In this document: piece after piece, positions 1 through 9,421 of the stretch
Layout of the letters: each line of letters starts with the position of its first letter
How positions within the stretch are numbered: the stretch's first letter is position 1
Assembly (NCBI RefSeq): GCF_003268675.1
Contig: NZ_CP029378.1
Span: 1,612,001-1,676,000 of the forward strand
Direction of reading: 5' to 3'
DNA length: 64,000 nt
DNA from: Streptomyces bacillaris
GTDB taxonomy: Bacteria > Actinomycetota > Actinomycetes > Streptomycetales > Streptomycetaceae
Position numbers and translations under genes: made by a program
The notes under the pieces: model-generated
What the model was told of the DNA's origin: nothing
Seen by the model: the letters and a program-made list of their open reading frames with translations, nothing else
The model's database searches: none

Positions 1-456
1 GGCCTCATGGGCCCGGTCCACCAGAGCCCGTGCCAGTTCGTCGGACCTGGTGAACCGGACGCCCGCGAACGGCTACTCCACGGCTACCACACCGAAGGGC
101 TCGACATCGCCTCCCACGAGGTACTGGAGAAGCTGGGGGTCGATGCAGGGTTGGAGCCGTCGGCGCTCCGCCGGATGCTGGAGGGCACGGAGTTCACGGA
201 GAACGTACGCGCGGACGAACGGTCGGCGTGGAAGCGCGGCGTCAGGGGCGTGCCCACGCTGGTCCCGGACGGCGGACCGCCGGCCTCCGTCATCCAGGAT
301 CCGGGCGTCCTGGACCGGCTGCTGACTCTCCGGTCCCATGCCTGGCGCCACGGCGGCAGGGCCCCGACGGGGCTCAGCCCTGACAGACCCGGAATCCCAC
401 GCCCAGGACGGTCCGGATCCACCCGCTCTGCCGCAGCTTGCTCCGTATCGAGCTGA
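1..456 (+). pseudogene. DsbA-family oxidoreductase, C-terminal fragment
   Basis: The reading frame is open from the first base of the window, so the gene begins upstream or is broken there. The core (about residues 25-105) reads like the C-terminal half of DsbA/FrnE-type thiol oxidoreductases: a helix with YHTEGLDI, then LRRMLEGTEFTENVRADE and GVRGVPTLV, the segment carrying the cis-Pro of the thioredoxin fold. The catalytic CxxC would lie outside the window. The first 20 residues and the last 45 do not resemble the family, and the last part overlaps an opposite-strand response-regulator remnant, so the gene is probably decayed. The family call rests on pattern memory of the conserved tail; confidence in function is moderate. 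Confidence 0.5.
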
Positions 457-538
457 CGTGGGTGCCGATCGTCCGGCTCGCCTGCGCGCTGAGCCCCTCC
501 CCTGCGGGATGCCCCGAGGTCGGTCATCAGCCACGAAC
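374..538 (-). pseudogene. OmpR/PhoB-type response regulator, C-terminal remnant
   Basis: On the minus strand a short frame ending at a TGA at 374 reads TIGTHVSSIRSKL then WIRTVLGVGFRV. This is the recognition helix and C-terminal hairpin of the winged-helix effector domain of OmpR-family regulators. Nothing upstream of it remains: the frame is closed beside the left end of the IS3 element at 539, and no continuation is seen beyond the right end at 1843. It is a fragment without receiver domain and cannot work alone. It overlaps the tail of the DsbA-like fragment, which supports both being decayed. Confidence 0.5.
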
Positions 539-566
539 TGAGCTGTACTGAGATTTGTGGAGTCCC
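539..566 (+). repeat. IS3 element left inverted repeat
   Basis: Begins TGAGCTG and matches the reverse complement of 1816-1843 at about 22 of 28 positions. Confidence 0.85.
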
Positions 567-610
567 TGATGCCAGGGTTACGGTCCTGGCGAAGGAGATC
601 CACCAGCACC

Positions 611-922
611 ATGGCAGCACCCCGTAAATATCCGGACGAACTGCGCGAGCGCGCGATTCGCGAGGTCCGCACCACCGGCCGCCCGATCGCGCACGTCGCG
701 AAGGACCTGGGCATCCACAAGGAGGCCTTGCGCGGCTGGGTCCGCCAGGCCGAGGCCGACCGCGGCGAGCGGGACGACCGGCTCACCACCGCAGAGCTCG
801 ACGAGCTCAAGCAACTCCGTAAAGAAGTAGCGGAGCTGCGGCGGGCGAACGAGATCCTGAAAGCCGCCTCGGTGTTTTTTGCCCAGGAGATCGACCGTCC
901 CCGGACGAGGCCGAGCAGGTGA
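611..922 (+). CDS. IS3-family transposase OrfA (HTH subunit)
   Basis: A 103-residue OrfA. The N-terminal half (MAAPRKYPDELRERAIREV to about residue 50) is the helix-turn-helix that binds the terminal repeats. The second half (LKQLRKEVAELRRANEILK) is the leucine-zipper-like coiled coil used for assembly. ATG 611 is chosen because the family signature starts there, although the frame is open further upstream within the terminal repeat region. The stop TGA overlaps the GTG of orfB (GTGA at 919-922), so OrfB can be made by coupling or by -1 frameshifting at the T6G run at 875. Confidence 0.92.
   Translation: MAAPRKYPDELRERAIREVRTTGRPIAHVAKDLGIHKEALRGWVRQAEADRGERDDRLTTAELDELKQLRKEVAELRRANEILKAASVFFAQEIDRPRTRPSR
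875..881 (+). promoter_or_regulatory. Probable -1 frameshift slip site (T6G) between orfA and orfB
   Basis: A run of six T followed by G lies 45 bases before the orfA stop. The -1 frame is open from here into orfB without a stop, so a slip would yield the OrfAB fusion that is the active transposase in IS3 elements. Slip sites of this type are known in the family; use of this one is inferred. Confidence 0.5.
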
Positions 923-1803
923 TCGACCACCTGCGTGGACACGGCCTCGGGGTCGATCCCGTCTGCCGGGTGCTGGACCTGTCTCCGTCGACGTACTTCG
1001 CCCGCAAGAAGCGGCCGAAGTCGGCCCGTCGGCTCCGCGACGAGCAGCTCATGCCTCTGATCGAGGAGGTCCACGCGGACTCGGGCGGCACCTATGGCGC
1101 CCGCCGGATCACGCGGGCCCTGGGCCGCCGGGGCGTCGAGGTGGCCCGCTGCACGGTCGAGCGGCTGATGGCCGAGCTGGGCCTGGAGGGCGTCATCCGT
1201 GGCCGGCGCCGCCGCACCACGGTCCCGGAGCCGTCGGCGCCGCGTCCGCCGGACCTGGTCGACCGCGACTTCACCGCCTCGCGGCCCGATCAGCTGTGGG
1301 TCGCGGACATGACCTATGTCCGCACCTGGTCGGGATGGATGTATGTGGCATTCGTCCTGGACGTGTACTCGCGGATGATCGTCGGCTGGCAGGTCGCGAA
1401 CCACATGCGGACCGAACTCCCTCTGGACGCCCTGGAGATGGCGCTCTGGCGGCGTCGGATCAAGAAGGACTCCGGACTGATCCACCACAGCGATCGCGGG
1501 TCGCAATACGTGTCAATTCGGTATACCGACCGGCTCGCGGACATCGGCGCCTCCGCCTCCGTCGGGTCGGTCGCGGACTCGTATGACAACGCGATGGCCG
1601 AGGCGCTGAACGGGACCTTCAAGGCCGAGCTGATCGAGATGCAGGGTCCTTGGAAGGACGTCGAGCAGGTCGAGCGGGCGATCTTCCAGTGGGTCACCTG
1701 GTACAACGAGGAACGTCTGCACTCCGCGCTCGACTACGTGCCGCCGGCCGAGCACGAGGAAGCCTTCTGGCGCAGCCAGGAGCAAACCCCGCAGTCCGCC
1801 TGA
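919..1803 (+). CDS. IS3-family transposase OrfB (DDE integrase core)
   Basis: A 294-residue OrfB with an N-terminal HTH-like segment (CRVLDLSPSTYFARK), an HTH_21 region (YGARRITRAL) and an rve integrase core. The DDE residues are visible: D in LWVADMTYV, D in IHHSDRGSQY and E in the MAEALNGTFKAE segment. The length fits an intact member. It starts with GTG overlapping the orfA stop. It catalyses strand transfer of the element, most likely as the OrfAB frameshift product. Confidence 0.95.
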   Translation: MIDHLRGHGLGVDPVCRVLDLSPSTYFARKKRPKSARRLRDEQLMPLIEEVHADSGGTYGARRITRALGRRGVEVARCTVERLMAELGLEGVIRGRRRRTTVPEPSAPRPPDLVDRDFTASRPDQLWVADMTYVRTWSGWMYVAFVLDVYSRMIVGWQVANHMRTELPLDALEMALWRRRIKKDSGLIHHSDRGSQYVSIRYTDRLADIGASASVGSVADSYDNAMAEALNGTFKAELIEMQGPWKDVEQVERAIFQWVTWYNEERLHSALDYVPPAEHEEAFWRSQEQTPQSA

Positions 1804-1815
1804 ACCAATCAAGAT

Positions 1816-1843
1816 CGGACTCTACGAAACTCGGGGCAGCTCA
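1816..1843 (-). repeat. IS3 element right inverted repeat
   Basis: Ends in CAGCTCA, the complement of the left terminus. Confidence 0.85.
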
Positions 1844-2098
1844 CCTCCGAACAGAAACCAAGGCTTGGCCGGCTGCCCTCCGGGTGTTCAACTACCGCCT
1901 CCAGGGCATAACGGCACGTTCACGCCAATCGCCCATCAAGGGGCGGCTGGCTGACCCCGCGACCAGGGAACACGCCGGGCACCGTTCGGTGCGGCAGATC
2001 GGGATCCAGCCCCATACGCCGCCGCGCGTTAGTTCGGTCCACTTTCGGATCAAGCATTACCCCGACTTTGTTCACGACTTACTCATGGGTGATGCACT

Positions 2099-5000
2099 GT
2101 GCGCACACAGGCGCGAAGACTCCTCACAACACTCCTGGCTCTGGCTCTCCTGGCCGTCGCAGGGGTCATCCCCTCCTGGGCATCTCCCGGAGGCCAACAG
2201 ACCTCCATACCCCCATCGGCTGCCCTACGGACGGCCGCGGCGAGAACCGCGGCGGACCTCCCGAAGCCGCCCAAGGCCATGACGCTGGCCGAGAGACGCC
2301 AGCAGGTGAAGCGGGACCGGGGCGAGCTGTCGCCCATGCACAACTACATCGACCCGCGCGCAGAAAAGCCGTCCGGCACACCGCACCCCCGTCCCACCGA
2401 GCCAGCCGACCGAGGCCCGGCCGCCAACAGATCGGCAACTCCGTTCGGCACACAGGCAACAGGGAATCCCCCATGGGTCAGCGCGTACGCCACTGCTTAC
2501 CCGGCGATGTTGTCGATCGGCGGGCAACTGCAGTTACCGACGGGCACGACGGCTTCCTCGGTATCCGGGATGTGGCTCTATGTCCGCGACGAGGCCGGGA
2601 ACTTCGTCCTCCAGCAGGAGATCAAGCGCTCCACCGGTGACCCTTCGGGCCGCTATCTCGACAACGGTGCCTGGTGCTACGGATGGTGGCCGGGCAACGC
2701 CTACCCCGCCGACCAGTGCTTCTGGTGGAGCGGCAGCACACTCGGGGGGCATCTCGAGGACGGCAAGAAGTACTACGCCTGGATCTTCCTCACCGGCACC
2801 GACGGGTCGTCGAGTCCGGGCGGAACCACCTCCCCCCTGGTGGAAGCCTTCTACACGCCCGACATTCCCGGAGCGCAGGCAGGCATCTGCACCTGCTACG
2901 CGCAGGCCCACCGTGCCGACCCGGTCAACACGGCGACCGGCATGTTCTTCGAACAGCTCACCGACGCCTCCCTGGTCGGCCCAGGTGTGCCTCTCGCCCT
3001 GGAACGCACGTACCGTTCCGACTCGACCACAGCGGGCCTGCTGGGACGCGGCTGGGCGACACCGTTCGACTCGAAGCTCACGGTCGCGACAGGGAAGGTC
3101 ACCTACCGGGCGGACGACGGGGCGTCGATCGTCTTCACGCAGAACAGCGACGGAACGTACAAAGCCCCGGCCGGGTCGGCGGCCAAACTGGTCAAGGGCA
3201 CCAGTGCCTTCACCCTGATCACGCCTGACCACACCAAGCGGACCTTCACCAGCGGTGGTCAGCTCGTTTCCGTCGTGGACAAGGCAGGGAAGGGGCTGAA
3301 CCTGACGTACGCGTCCGGCAAGCTCGCCTCCGTCAAGGACGCCGCCGGACGCACGACGACCTTCACGGCCGGCGCGGACGGGCTGCTGACCAAGGTGGCC
3401 CTGCCGGACACGAGGTCGGTGTCCTACGGCTACACCGGCGGTCTGCTGACCTCGGTGACCGACCCGGCGAGGAAAACCTCTTCCTACACGTACGGCACCG
3501 ACAAGCGGCTGTCTTCCTACACCGACCCCGCAGGCGGCAAGGTCAGCAACCTCTACGACCCGACCGGCCGGATCAGATCCCAGACCGACCAGAACGGCAA
3601 GACGACCACGTTCACCTGGGACGGCAGCCGCGAGTCGCACACCACGGCGCCCGACGGCGGCGTGTGGACCGACGTGTACTCCGGCAACGTCCTCATGTCG
3701 ACCATCGACCCGTACGGCAAGAGCATCACCTACGACTACGACCGCAATCTGCGGCCCGTGTCCATCACCGACCAGCGCGGCAACACCACGTCGATGACGT
3801 ACGACAGCGCCGGTCGCATGCTCACCCGGAGTTCACCTGCCAGCCTTGGCTACAAAGAGGTATGGACCTACGACACGTCGGGCAACATCACCAGCCACAC
3901 TGACGGCCGCGGCAACAAGACGACGTACGCGTACAACACGTCCAACCAGCTGACGACCACCACCGACCCCCTCGGCGGCACCACCGCCTACACGTACACG
4001 ACGCTCGGCGCCATCCAGACGGTGAAGACGCCGCGGGGCAAGGTCACCACCTACGGCTACGACACAGCCGGTAACCGGACCTCGGTGGCCACACCCCTGG
4101 GTGAGAAGGCGACGTTCACCTACGACGCGGCCGGGCGGATCCTGACCAGGACGGACCCGCGCGGCAACGCCACCGGCGCCGACGCCACCGCCTACATGAC
4201 GACGTACGCCTACGACGGGCGAGGTCTGCTCAGCTCGGCCACCGACCCGCTGGGCCGCACCACGACCTACACCTACAACGGTGCAGAGCAGCTCCTCACC
4301 GCGAGGAACCCCGAGGGCGAGACCACGGCGTTCGCCTACGACGATGCCGGGCACCTGATCCGGACGACGGACGCGGCGGGGGAGTTCGTCACCCGCACCT
4401 ACAGCGCCGCCGGACACCTCGCCTCCGAGACGGACGCCGCCGGCAACAAGACCACCTACACCTACGACAAAGTAGGACGCCTGCTCACCAGCGTCTCCCC
4501 GCGCGGCAACGTCACAGGCAACGACCCGGCCGCATATACGACGAGCTACGCCTACGACGCCGCAGGCAACACCACCAAGGTCACCGGACCCACCGGCGCG
4601 TTCACCACCACGACCTACGACGCGATCAACCGGCCGCTGGTGAACACCGACCAGCTCGGACACACCACCGGCTACACGTACGACGCCAACGACAACGTCA
4701 CCAAGGTCACCGACGCGGCAGGCAAGACGACTCTTTCTGTCTACGACAAGAACAATCGGCTCACCAGCAGCACCAACCAGCTGAGCAAGACCAGCACCTA
4801 CACCTACGACGCCGACGGGCATCTGCTCAGCAGCACTTCGCCCCTGGGCAACAAGGAGAGCTGGACCTACGACGATGACGGCCGCCGAGCCACGGCCGTC
4901 GACCCGCGAGGCAACGTCACCGGAGCCTCCCCCGCCCAGTACACCACCACCTACGACTACGACCCGTCGGGCAACCCGACCGCCGTCACCGGCCCACTCG

Positions 5001-7486
5001 GCAACGTGACAAGAACCGAGTACGACGCCATCGGGAAAGTCATCCGGAGAACGGACGCCGACCAGCGTGCCACCACCTACCGCTACGACAAGCTCGACCG
5101 GCTGACCACCGTCACCGCCCCCGGCGGCGCGGCCACCACCTACGGCTACGACTCGGTCGGCAACGTCGCCAGCCGGACCGACGCCAACAATCACGTCACC
5201 ACCTACGGTTACGACGCGGCGCACCGCCTGACGTCGGTCACCGACCCGCTGGACCGGGTGACGACGTACGCGTACGACGCGGACAGCAATCCGGTCAAGG
5301 TGACGACGCCCCGCGGCACCACCACCCGGACGTACGACGTCCGCGGCCTGGTCACCAAGATCGACTACTCGGATGCCACGCCGGACGTCACCCTCGGCTA
5401 CGACGACGCCGGGCGCATGACCGCCCGCGCCAACGCGAAGATCTCCGAGGACTTCGTCTACAACGCGGTCGGCGACCTCACCAAGACCCGCGGCTTCGCC
5501 TACACCTACGACGCCGCCGGGCAGATGCTCACCCGTAAATACTCCGACGGCAACACCATCGGCTACACCTACGACAACGACGGCCGCACCGCCACGATGA
5601 CGGCCGACGGCACCACCACCTACACCTCCGACGCGGCAGGCAACCTCACCAAGACGGCACTGCCCAACACGGAGACCGAGGAACGCACCTACGACCGAGC
5701 GGGCCGCGTCACCGCCGTCACCTCCACCAAGGCGGGCACGACGGTCACCAAGACCGCCCTCACCCTGTCGGCAGCGGGCCTGCCCACCCGCGTCGACGTC
5801 ACCCGTGCCGGAGTCGGCACCGGCGGCTACGACCAGACCTACGACACCGCGGGCCGCCTCACCTCCGGCTGCTACCCCCAGCCCTGGGTAACCGGCTGCC
5901 CCGCCACCCGCACCACGTCCTACACCTACGACAAGGTCGGCAACCGCCTGACCTCCACCCTCGGTGCCACGTCCACCAGCTACGCCTACGACGACGCCGA
6001 CCAGCTCACCTCCACCACCACCGGGACCACCACCACCGCATACGCATACGACGCGGAAGGCAACCAGACCAAGGCCGGCGCCGACACCCTCACCTACGAC
6101 CTGGCCGGACAGATCTCCGCCGCCACCGTCGCAGGCGCCAACTACACCTACGACCACGACGCCAGCGGCAACCAGGTCGCCACCCTCAAGGACGGCGCGG
6201 TCACCAGCCGCACCCAGTGGGACCCCAACGCACCCCTGCCGATCCTCGCCACCGAGTACGACAGCGCCTGGGCCGTCAAGCAGTCCTACCGCTACGACCC
6301 CCTCGGCCAGCCCGCCGCCACCAAAACCGGCACGGGCGCGGTCTTCTACTACCACCACGACACCCAGGGCTCCCCGCTCGCCGTCACCAGCAGCACCGGC
6401 ACCCTCCACCAGCGCTGGGCCTACGACCCCTACGGCACCCGGGTCCTGGGCACCGTCACCGCAGGCGCACCCTCAAGCACCCCCACCTACACCGGCGCCC
6501 GCTACGAAACCACCACCGGCAACATCGACCTCCACGCCCGCCAGTACAACCCCGCTACCGGCCGCTTCAACAGCACCGATCCGGTGACCCGCAGCACCTC
6601 AAGCCACCATGTTTCCCCGTACGCATACGCCGATAACGTACCCACCCTCCTGACCGACCCGAGCGGCCGTACCCCCGAAGACCCGAACGACAGCGTCGAC
6701 GGCATCGGCGACGTACTGGGCATCTTCGGGAACGCCTTCGCCGACGTCGTCAAGTCACCCTTCGTGTTCCTCGGTGACGCACAGGACGCCTTCACCGGCG
6801 AGAACGGCGGCGCCGGCGCCTTCCTCGACAAGTACCTCCCCGTCCGCCCCGCCTACCGCCTCTACCGCGCCGAATACATGCTCCGCCAACAAGGCTGCGA
6901 CGCACTCGCCGACCTCTACGCCGAAGCAGCCGACGAACTCACCCAACAAGTGGCCCTCGTCGGGGTCGGCGGCCTCACCGGCTGGAGGCGACAAGCGGTC
7001 GAGCCCGAGACCTCGACCCTGGGCGCCGAAGGGCTGAGTAGTCGTCCCGCCATTATGGGGGCCAGGACGGCCACAGAGCTAAGGAACTCTCCAGGCGCTG
7101 TAACAGGTGGCGGGCGTCTGTCCGATATATCTGGTGGGTGGCTGAAGGGAACCCATGGAAGTACGGGGAAAGTCCCGGGACAGATCGGCCGACAGCTGCA
7201 GGGGAAATCCTTCAAGACATTCGGGGATTTTCGCGAGGCTTTCTGGAAGGCTGTTGCCAGTGACTCAGGTTTGGCAACAGGTTTCAGTAAATCAAACAGG
7301 ACACGTATGGCTGCCGGCAGGGCACCATTTGTGGCGAACCAGCAAGCCGTGGGAAGGAATAACAAGTACGTCCTCCACCACGTAAAACCGATTCAGCATG
7401 GCGGCGGCGTCTACGATCTGGACAACCTGGTGGTTGTAACGCCCCGGTATCATGCAGAGATACTGGACCCCAACTATCATCAGTGA
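2099..7486 (+). CDS. Secreted RHS/YD-repeat protein with C-terminal colicin-type HNH DNase
   Basis: A 1795-residue polymorphic toxin. GTG 2099 is chosen because it is followed at once by a Sec-type signal peptide (RRLLTTLLALALLAVAG, cleavage near ASPGG). Around residues 290-340 is the DUF6531 start of the RHS shell (DPVNTATGMFFEQLTD), followed by dozens of YD repeats to about residue 1400, then the RHS-associated core (LHARQYNPATGRFNSTDP) ending at DPSG near 1520. The variable tail finishes in about 110 residues like the DNase domains of colicins E7/E9 and S-type pyocins: FKTFGDFREAFWKAVASD, SNRTRMAAGRAP, then LHHVKPIQHGG-VYDLDN-VTPRYH. The His-His pair and the following Asn and His fit the HNH metal site, but the last His of the colicin motif is Leu here. 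The immunity gene follows after three bases. Role: contact or secreted DNase used against rivals; delivery route unknown. Confidence 0.93.
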   Translation: MRTQARRLLTTLLALALLAVAGVIPSWASPGGQQTSIPPSAALRTAAARTAADLPKPPKAMTLAERRQQVKRDRGELSPMHNYIDPRAEKPSGTPHPRPTEPADRGPAANRSATPFGTQATGNPPWVSAYATAYPAMLSIGGQLQLPTGTTASSVSGMWLYVRDEAGNFVLQQEIKRSTGDPSGRYLDNGAWCYGWWPGNAYPADQCFWWSGSTLGGHLEDGKKYYAWIFLTGTDGSSSPGGTTSPLVEAFYTPDIPGAQAGICTCYAQAHRADPVNTATGMFFEQLTDASLVGPGVPLALERTYRSDSTTAGLLGRGWATPFDSKLTVATGKVTYRADDGASIVFTQNSDGTYKAPAGSAAKLVKGTSAFTLITPDHTKRTFTSGGQLVSVVDKAGKGLNLTYASGKLASVKDAAGRTTTFTAGADGLLTKVALPDTRSVSYGYTGGLLTSVTDPARKTSSYTYGTDKRLSSYTDPAGGKVSNLYDPTGRIRSQTDQNGKTTTFTWDGSRESHTTAPDGGVWTDVYSGNVLMSTIDPYGKSITYDYDRNLRPVSITDQRGNTTSMTYDSAGRMLTRSSPASLGYKEVWTYDTSGNITSHTDGRGNKTTYAYNTSNQLTTTTDPLGGTTAYTYTTLGAIQTVKTPRGKVTTYGYDTAGNRTSVATPLGEKATFTYDAAGRILTRTDPRGNATGADATAYMTTYAYDGRGLLSSATDPLGRTTTYTYNGAEQLLTARNPEGETTAFAYDDAGHLIRTTDAAGEFVTRTYSAAGHLASETDAAGNKTTYTYDKVGRLLTSVSPRGNVTGNDPAAYTTSYAYDAAGNTTKVTGPTGAFTTTTYDAINRPLVNTDQLGHTTGYTYDANDNVTKVTDAAGKTTLSVYDKNNRLTSSTNQLSKTSTYTYDADGHLLSSTSPLGNKESWTYDDDGRRATAVDPRGNVTGASPAQYTTTYDYDPSGNPTAVTGPLGNVTRTEYDAIGKVIRRTDADQRATTYRYDKLDRLTTVTAPGGAATTYGYDSVGNVASRTDANNHVTTYGYDAAHRLTSVTDPLDRVTTYAYDADSNPVKVTTPRGTTTRTYDVRGLVTKIDYSDATPDVTLGYDDAGRMTARANAKISEDFVYNAVGDLTKTRGFAYTYDAAGQMLTRKYSDGNTIGYTYDNDGRTATMTADGTTTYTSDAAGNLTKTALPNTETEERTYDRAGRVTAVTSTKAGTTVTKTALTLSAAGLPTRVDVTRAGVGTGGYDQTYDTAGRLTSGCYPQPWVTGCPATRTTSYTYDKVGNRLTSTLGATSTSYAYDDADQLTSTTTGTTTTAYAYDAEGNQTKAGADTLTYDLAGQISAATVAGANYTYDHDASGNQVATLKDGAVTSRTQWDPNAPLPILATEYDSAWAVKQSYRYDPLGQPAATKTGTGAVFYYHHDTQGSPLAVTSSTGTLHQRWAYDPYGTRVLGTVTAGAPSSTPTYTGARYETTTGNIDLHARQYNPATGRFNSTDPVTRSTSSHHVSPYAYADNVPTLLTDPSGRTPEDPNDSVDGIGDVLGIFGNAFADVVKSPFVFLGDAQDAFTGENGGAGAFLDKYLPVRPAYRLYRAEYMLRQQGCDALADLYAEAADELTQQVALVGVGGLTGWRRQAVEPETSTLGAEGLSSRPAIMGARTATELRNSPGAVTGGGRLSDISGGWLKGTHGSTGKVPGQIGRQLQGKSFKTFGDFREAFWKAVASDSGLATGFSKSNRTRMAAGRAPFVANQQAVGRNNKYVLHHVKPIQHGGGVYDLDNLVVVTPRYHAEILDPNYHQ

Positions 7487-7492
7487 GGTGTG

Positions 7493-7726
7493 ATGGGCGC
7501 GCGTGACCATACCCGCGATCAGCTCGTCGAGCTTGTTCGCACAATCATGGCGCAACACGGGACGGAGGAGGAAGTCGATAGGCTCGTGGAGATTCTCGAA
7601 GCGAGCGTTCCTCATCCTCGTGTACTCAATCTCATCTACCATCCCGACATGGAAGGTTTTGCGGATGGCTTGACGGCAGAAGAGGTTGTGGACACCGCCT
7701 TGTCCTATACCCCTTTCGCTCTGTAA
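7493..7726 (+). CDS. Colicin/pyocin DNase immunity protein (Im9-type)
   Basis: A 77-residue acidic protein lying directly behind the DNase toxin. It matches the four-helix Im2/Im7/Im8/Im9 family: an N-terminal helix TRDQLVELVRTIM, the helix EEEVDRLVEILEASVPHP, then LIYHP in place of the LIYYP motif that contacts the colicin DNase, and a last helix GLTAEEVVDTAL. It should bind the toxin DNase exosite and protect the producer. ATG 7493 is preferred over the in-frame GTG 7490 because GAGG at 7485-7488 then has a more usable spacing. Pairing of an Im9-type protein with this toxin confirms the DNase call. Confidence 0.85.
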   Translation: MGARDHTRDQLVELVRTIMAQHGTEEEVDRLVEILEASVPHPRVLNLIYHPDMEGFADGLTAEEVVDTALSYTPFAL

Positions 7727-7799
7727 GGAGAAATGCGGGGTTCGGATCCCCGGCAGCAGGTCGACGTATGCCGCCAGCGTCAAGGCCGCTGACAACAAA

Positions 7800-7827
7800 G
7801 CCTCCGGGGCCGATCTGCCCCGGAGGC
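7800..7827 (+). terminator. Rho-independent-type hairpin after toxin/immunity genes
   Basis: Perfect 11-bp stem GCCTCCGGGGC / GCCCCGGAGGC with a 6-base loop, followed by a T-containing stretch (GTTCCTTGTTCT). It lies 73 bases after the immunity stop. Confidence 0.8.
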
Positions 7828-7961
7828 CGTTCCTTGTTCTGGCTCAGTTCAGCGCGGATCCACCAGCTTCATTGTGGTGTGATCGGTTCAGGGTCATGCA
7901 GGGCGTGTCGGGGCTGCACTAACAGAACTCCGAGGTGAGTCGGTTCGCGCTTCCTCAGCCG

Positions 7962-7996
7962 ATTCTTGGGGCTCGCAGAGAATCAACATGTTGGTT
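7962..7996 (+). repeat. ISAzo13-like terminal inverted repeat, transposase 3' side
   Basis: Contains GGCTCGCAGAGAATCAA at 7970-7986, identical to the complement of 10889-10905, with further matches on both sides. It also carries the original stop codon of the transposase (7983-7985). Confidence 0.85.
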
Positions 7997-8045
7997 TGAT
8001 CTTTGTGGGGCTGCTGTTGGCGAGGAACGCGGCGACGTCAGCGGG

Positions 8046-8057
8046 TGTCCCGAACCT
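8046..8057 (+). repeat. Target-site duplication of the ISAs1 element, left copy
   Basis: TGTCCCGAACCT, repeated at 9410-9421 on the other side of the inner element. Confidence 0.8.
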
Positions 8058-9409
8058 CAAGGCTTCGGCGTAGTTGCGTGACGCCCGTTTTGTGATCATG
8101 CGAGGCCGGGGAGTGCGAGCGGGCGGCGAGGGTCACGGGCGTTGTGGCGAAGACCTGCCGCGATGTTCTTCGCTCCGGTTGCCCGGAGTGCCCCGATAGC
8201 GAGGTTGCGCCAGGTGGCCATCGCGCGGGGCGCGTTGCCGGTCCGCAGTTGGGAGGCGTCCTCAGCGAAGGTGGTGTCACGGACGTGGTGCAGGGCTTCA
8301 ATCGTCCAGTGGTCGCGGACGAGTCGGGCGAGCTGGGCCGGAGTGGCCTGCTCGGCGGTCAGGCTGGTGACGGCGTAGACCGTCTTGACGGTGGTCTTGC
8401 CGGTCTTGCGGTCGGTGCGCCGGCGCTTGATCTGGACGGCCTGGCGGGCTCCGGGGAAGAGGAGGCTGTTCACGGTGGCGGCCTTGATCCGGCGGATCTC
8501 GGAGCGGCCGCGGCCGGTTGCCCGGGTGCGGCCCTGAAGCGGGATGTCCTTCCAGGGAAGGGACTTGAGCCGTCGGCGCAGCTTCTTCTGGTTGCCCTTG
8601 ACGATCACGATGTAGTGGGCGGCCCGGTCGAGGAGGTAGTCGGCGTGCTCGCGCTGGGTGTGCATGGCGTCGCTGGTCACGACGACTCCTGCCAGGTCGG
8701 CGAGGGTGTCCAGCAGTGGCTGGAAGCAGGTGATCTCGTTCGTCTTCTCGCCGACGTCCATCTGGGCCAGGACCAAGCCGGTGGCGTGTTCCAGTGCGGC
8801 GAGCAGGTGGATCTTGCGGCCGTTCGCTTTTGCCGCGCCGCGCAGGCTTTTGCCGTCCACTGCCAGGCCACGCAGCCCGGTCGCCTTCGGGAGACGGTCG
8901 GCGAGCCAACGTCCGACTGCCCGGTCCAGAGCGTCGCCGTCGACGCGGGCCAGCAGCCGGCGGACCGTGCTCTCGGCGGGCAGCACCCGCACGGGCAGGA
9001 GCGGATCGGGGTTCGCACCGACCTGTTCCAGCACATGCCCAGGGGCATCGGTGATCCATTCGCCGACCGCCAGCAGCGAGGTCGCTCCGGCCAGCACCGC
9101 GCACGCGGTGAGAGCGAGCACGACGGCCAGGCGGTGGCGCACCCCGCGTGGGTCACGCGGGTCCGGCACCTCGGCCAGCCGTTCCAGCAGGCCCGGGAGC
9201 TCCTCGGGTCCGACCTGCGGATTCTCGCGCAGTTGGTCAAGGGCAGGCGGGATCAGAGATGATGCGTCGGCAGGCACGGTCTTCCACTTGGATCACGGGG
9301 CGTAGAGAACTCCATGATCTTGGAAGCCGTGCCTGTCACGTTCTGAGAACACCGCCGCTGAGCTGACATTCCGCCACGAACCGGGCATCACGCGACTACG
9401 CCGAAGCCC
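8058..9409 (-). mobile_element. ISAs1-family insertion sequence, 1352 bp
   Basis: Terminal inverted repeats begin GGCTTCGGCGTAGT on both sides (8061-8086 and, on the other strand, 9408-9383) and match at 24 of 26 positions. It is flanked by the 12-bp direct repeat TGTCCCGAACCT. Its single transposase gene is complete. It sits inside the 3' part of the ISAzo13-like transposase gene, so it arrived second. Confidence 0.85.
8096..9277 (-). CDS. ISAs1-family transposase
   Basis: A 393-residue transposase of normal length for the family. It starts GTG with an N-terminal DDE_Tnp_1-associated segment ([17 protein letters not shown], then [10 protein letters not shown]). The catalytic acids are in [20 protein letters not shown] and [12 protein letters not shown]. 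The C-terminus ([11 protein letters not shown]) is also typical. It mobilises the 1.35-kb element in which it lies. No defect is visible, so it may be active. It is oriented like the disrupted transposase it interrupts. Confidence 0.93.
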   Translation of the reverse strand: MPADASSLIPPALDQLRENPQVGPEELPGLLERLAEVPDPRDPRGVRHRLAVVLALTACAVLAGATSLLAVGEWITDAPGHVLEQVGANPDPLLPVRVLPAESTVRRLLARVDGDALDRAVGRWLADRLPKATGLRGLAVDGKSLRGAAKANGRKIHLLAALEHATGLVLAQMDVGEKTNEITCFQPLLDTLADLAGVVVTSDAMHTQREHADYLLDRAAHYIVIVKGNQKKLRRRLKSLPWKDIPLQGRTRATGRGRSEIRRIKAATVNSLLFPGARQAVQIKRRRTDRKTGKTTVKTVYAVTSLTAEQATPAQLARLVRDHWTIEALHHVRDTTFAEDASQLRTGNAPRAMATWRNLAIGALRATGAKNIAAGLRHNARDPRRPLALPGLA

Positions 9410-9421
9410 TGTCCCGAACCT
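9410..9421 (+). repeat. Target-site duplication of the ISAs1 element, right copy
   Basis: TGTCCCGAACCT, identical to 8046-8057. Confidence 0.8.

Larger units (their letters stand above)
539..1843 (+). mobile_element. IS3-family insertion sequence, 1305 bp
   Basis: The element is bounded by imperfect inverted repeats of about 28 bp: it starts TGAGCTGTACTGAGATTTGT and its right end reads, on the opposite strand, TGAGCTGCCCCGAGTTTCGT, with about 22 of 28 positions identical. It holds the usual orfA and orfB pair in adjacent reading frames. No matching 3-4 bp target duplication is visible (AAC on the left, CCT on the right), so the flanks may have been rearranged since insertion. Both transposase frames are intact, so the element could still be active. 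Confidence 0.9.

Noticed and set aside
536..1846. A target-site duplication for the IS3 element
   Set aside because: The three bases on the two sides (AAC and CCT) do not match, and longer comparison gives nothing.
3300..6300. Many short repeats that might suggest a CRISPR or satellite array
   Set aside because: They encode degenerate YD repeats in a single open frame and lack constant repeats with unique spacers.
3833..6409. A minus-strand open frame of 858 codons within the RHS gene
   Set aside because: Mirror of the YD-repeat coding sequence, rich in VGG/RRV repeats without a domain.
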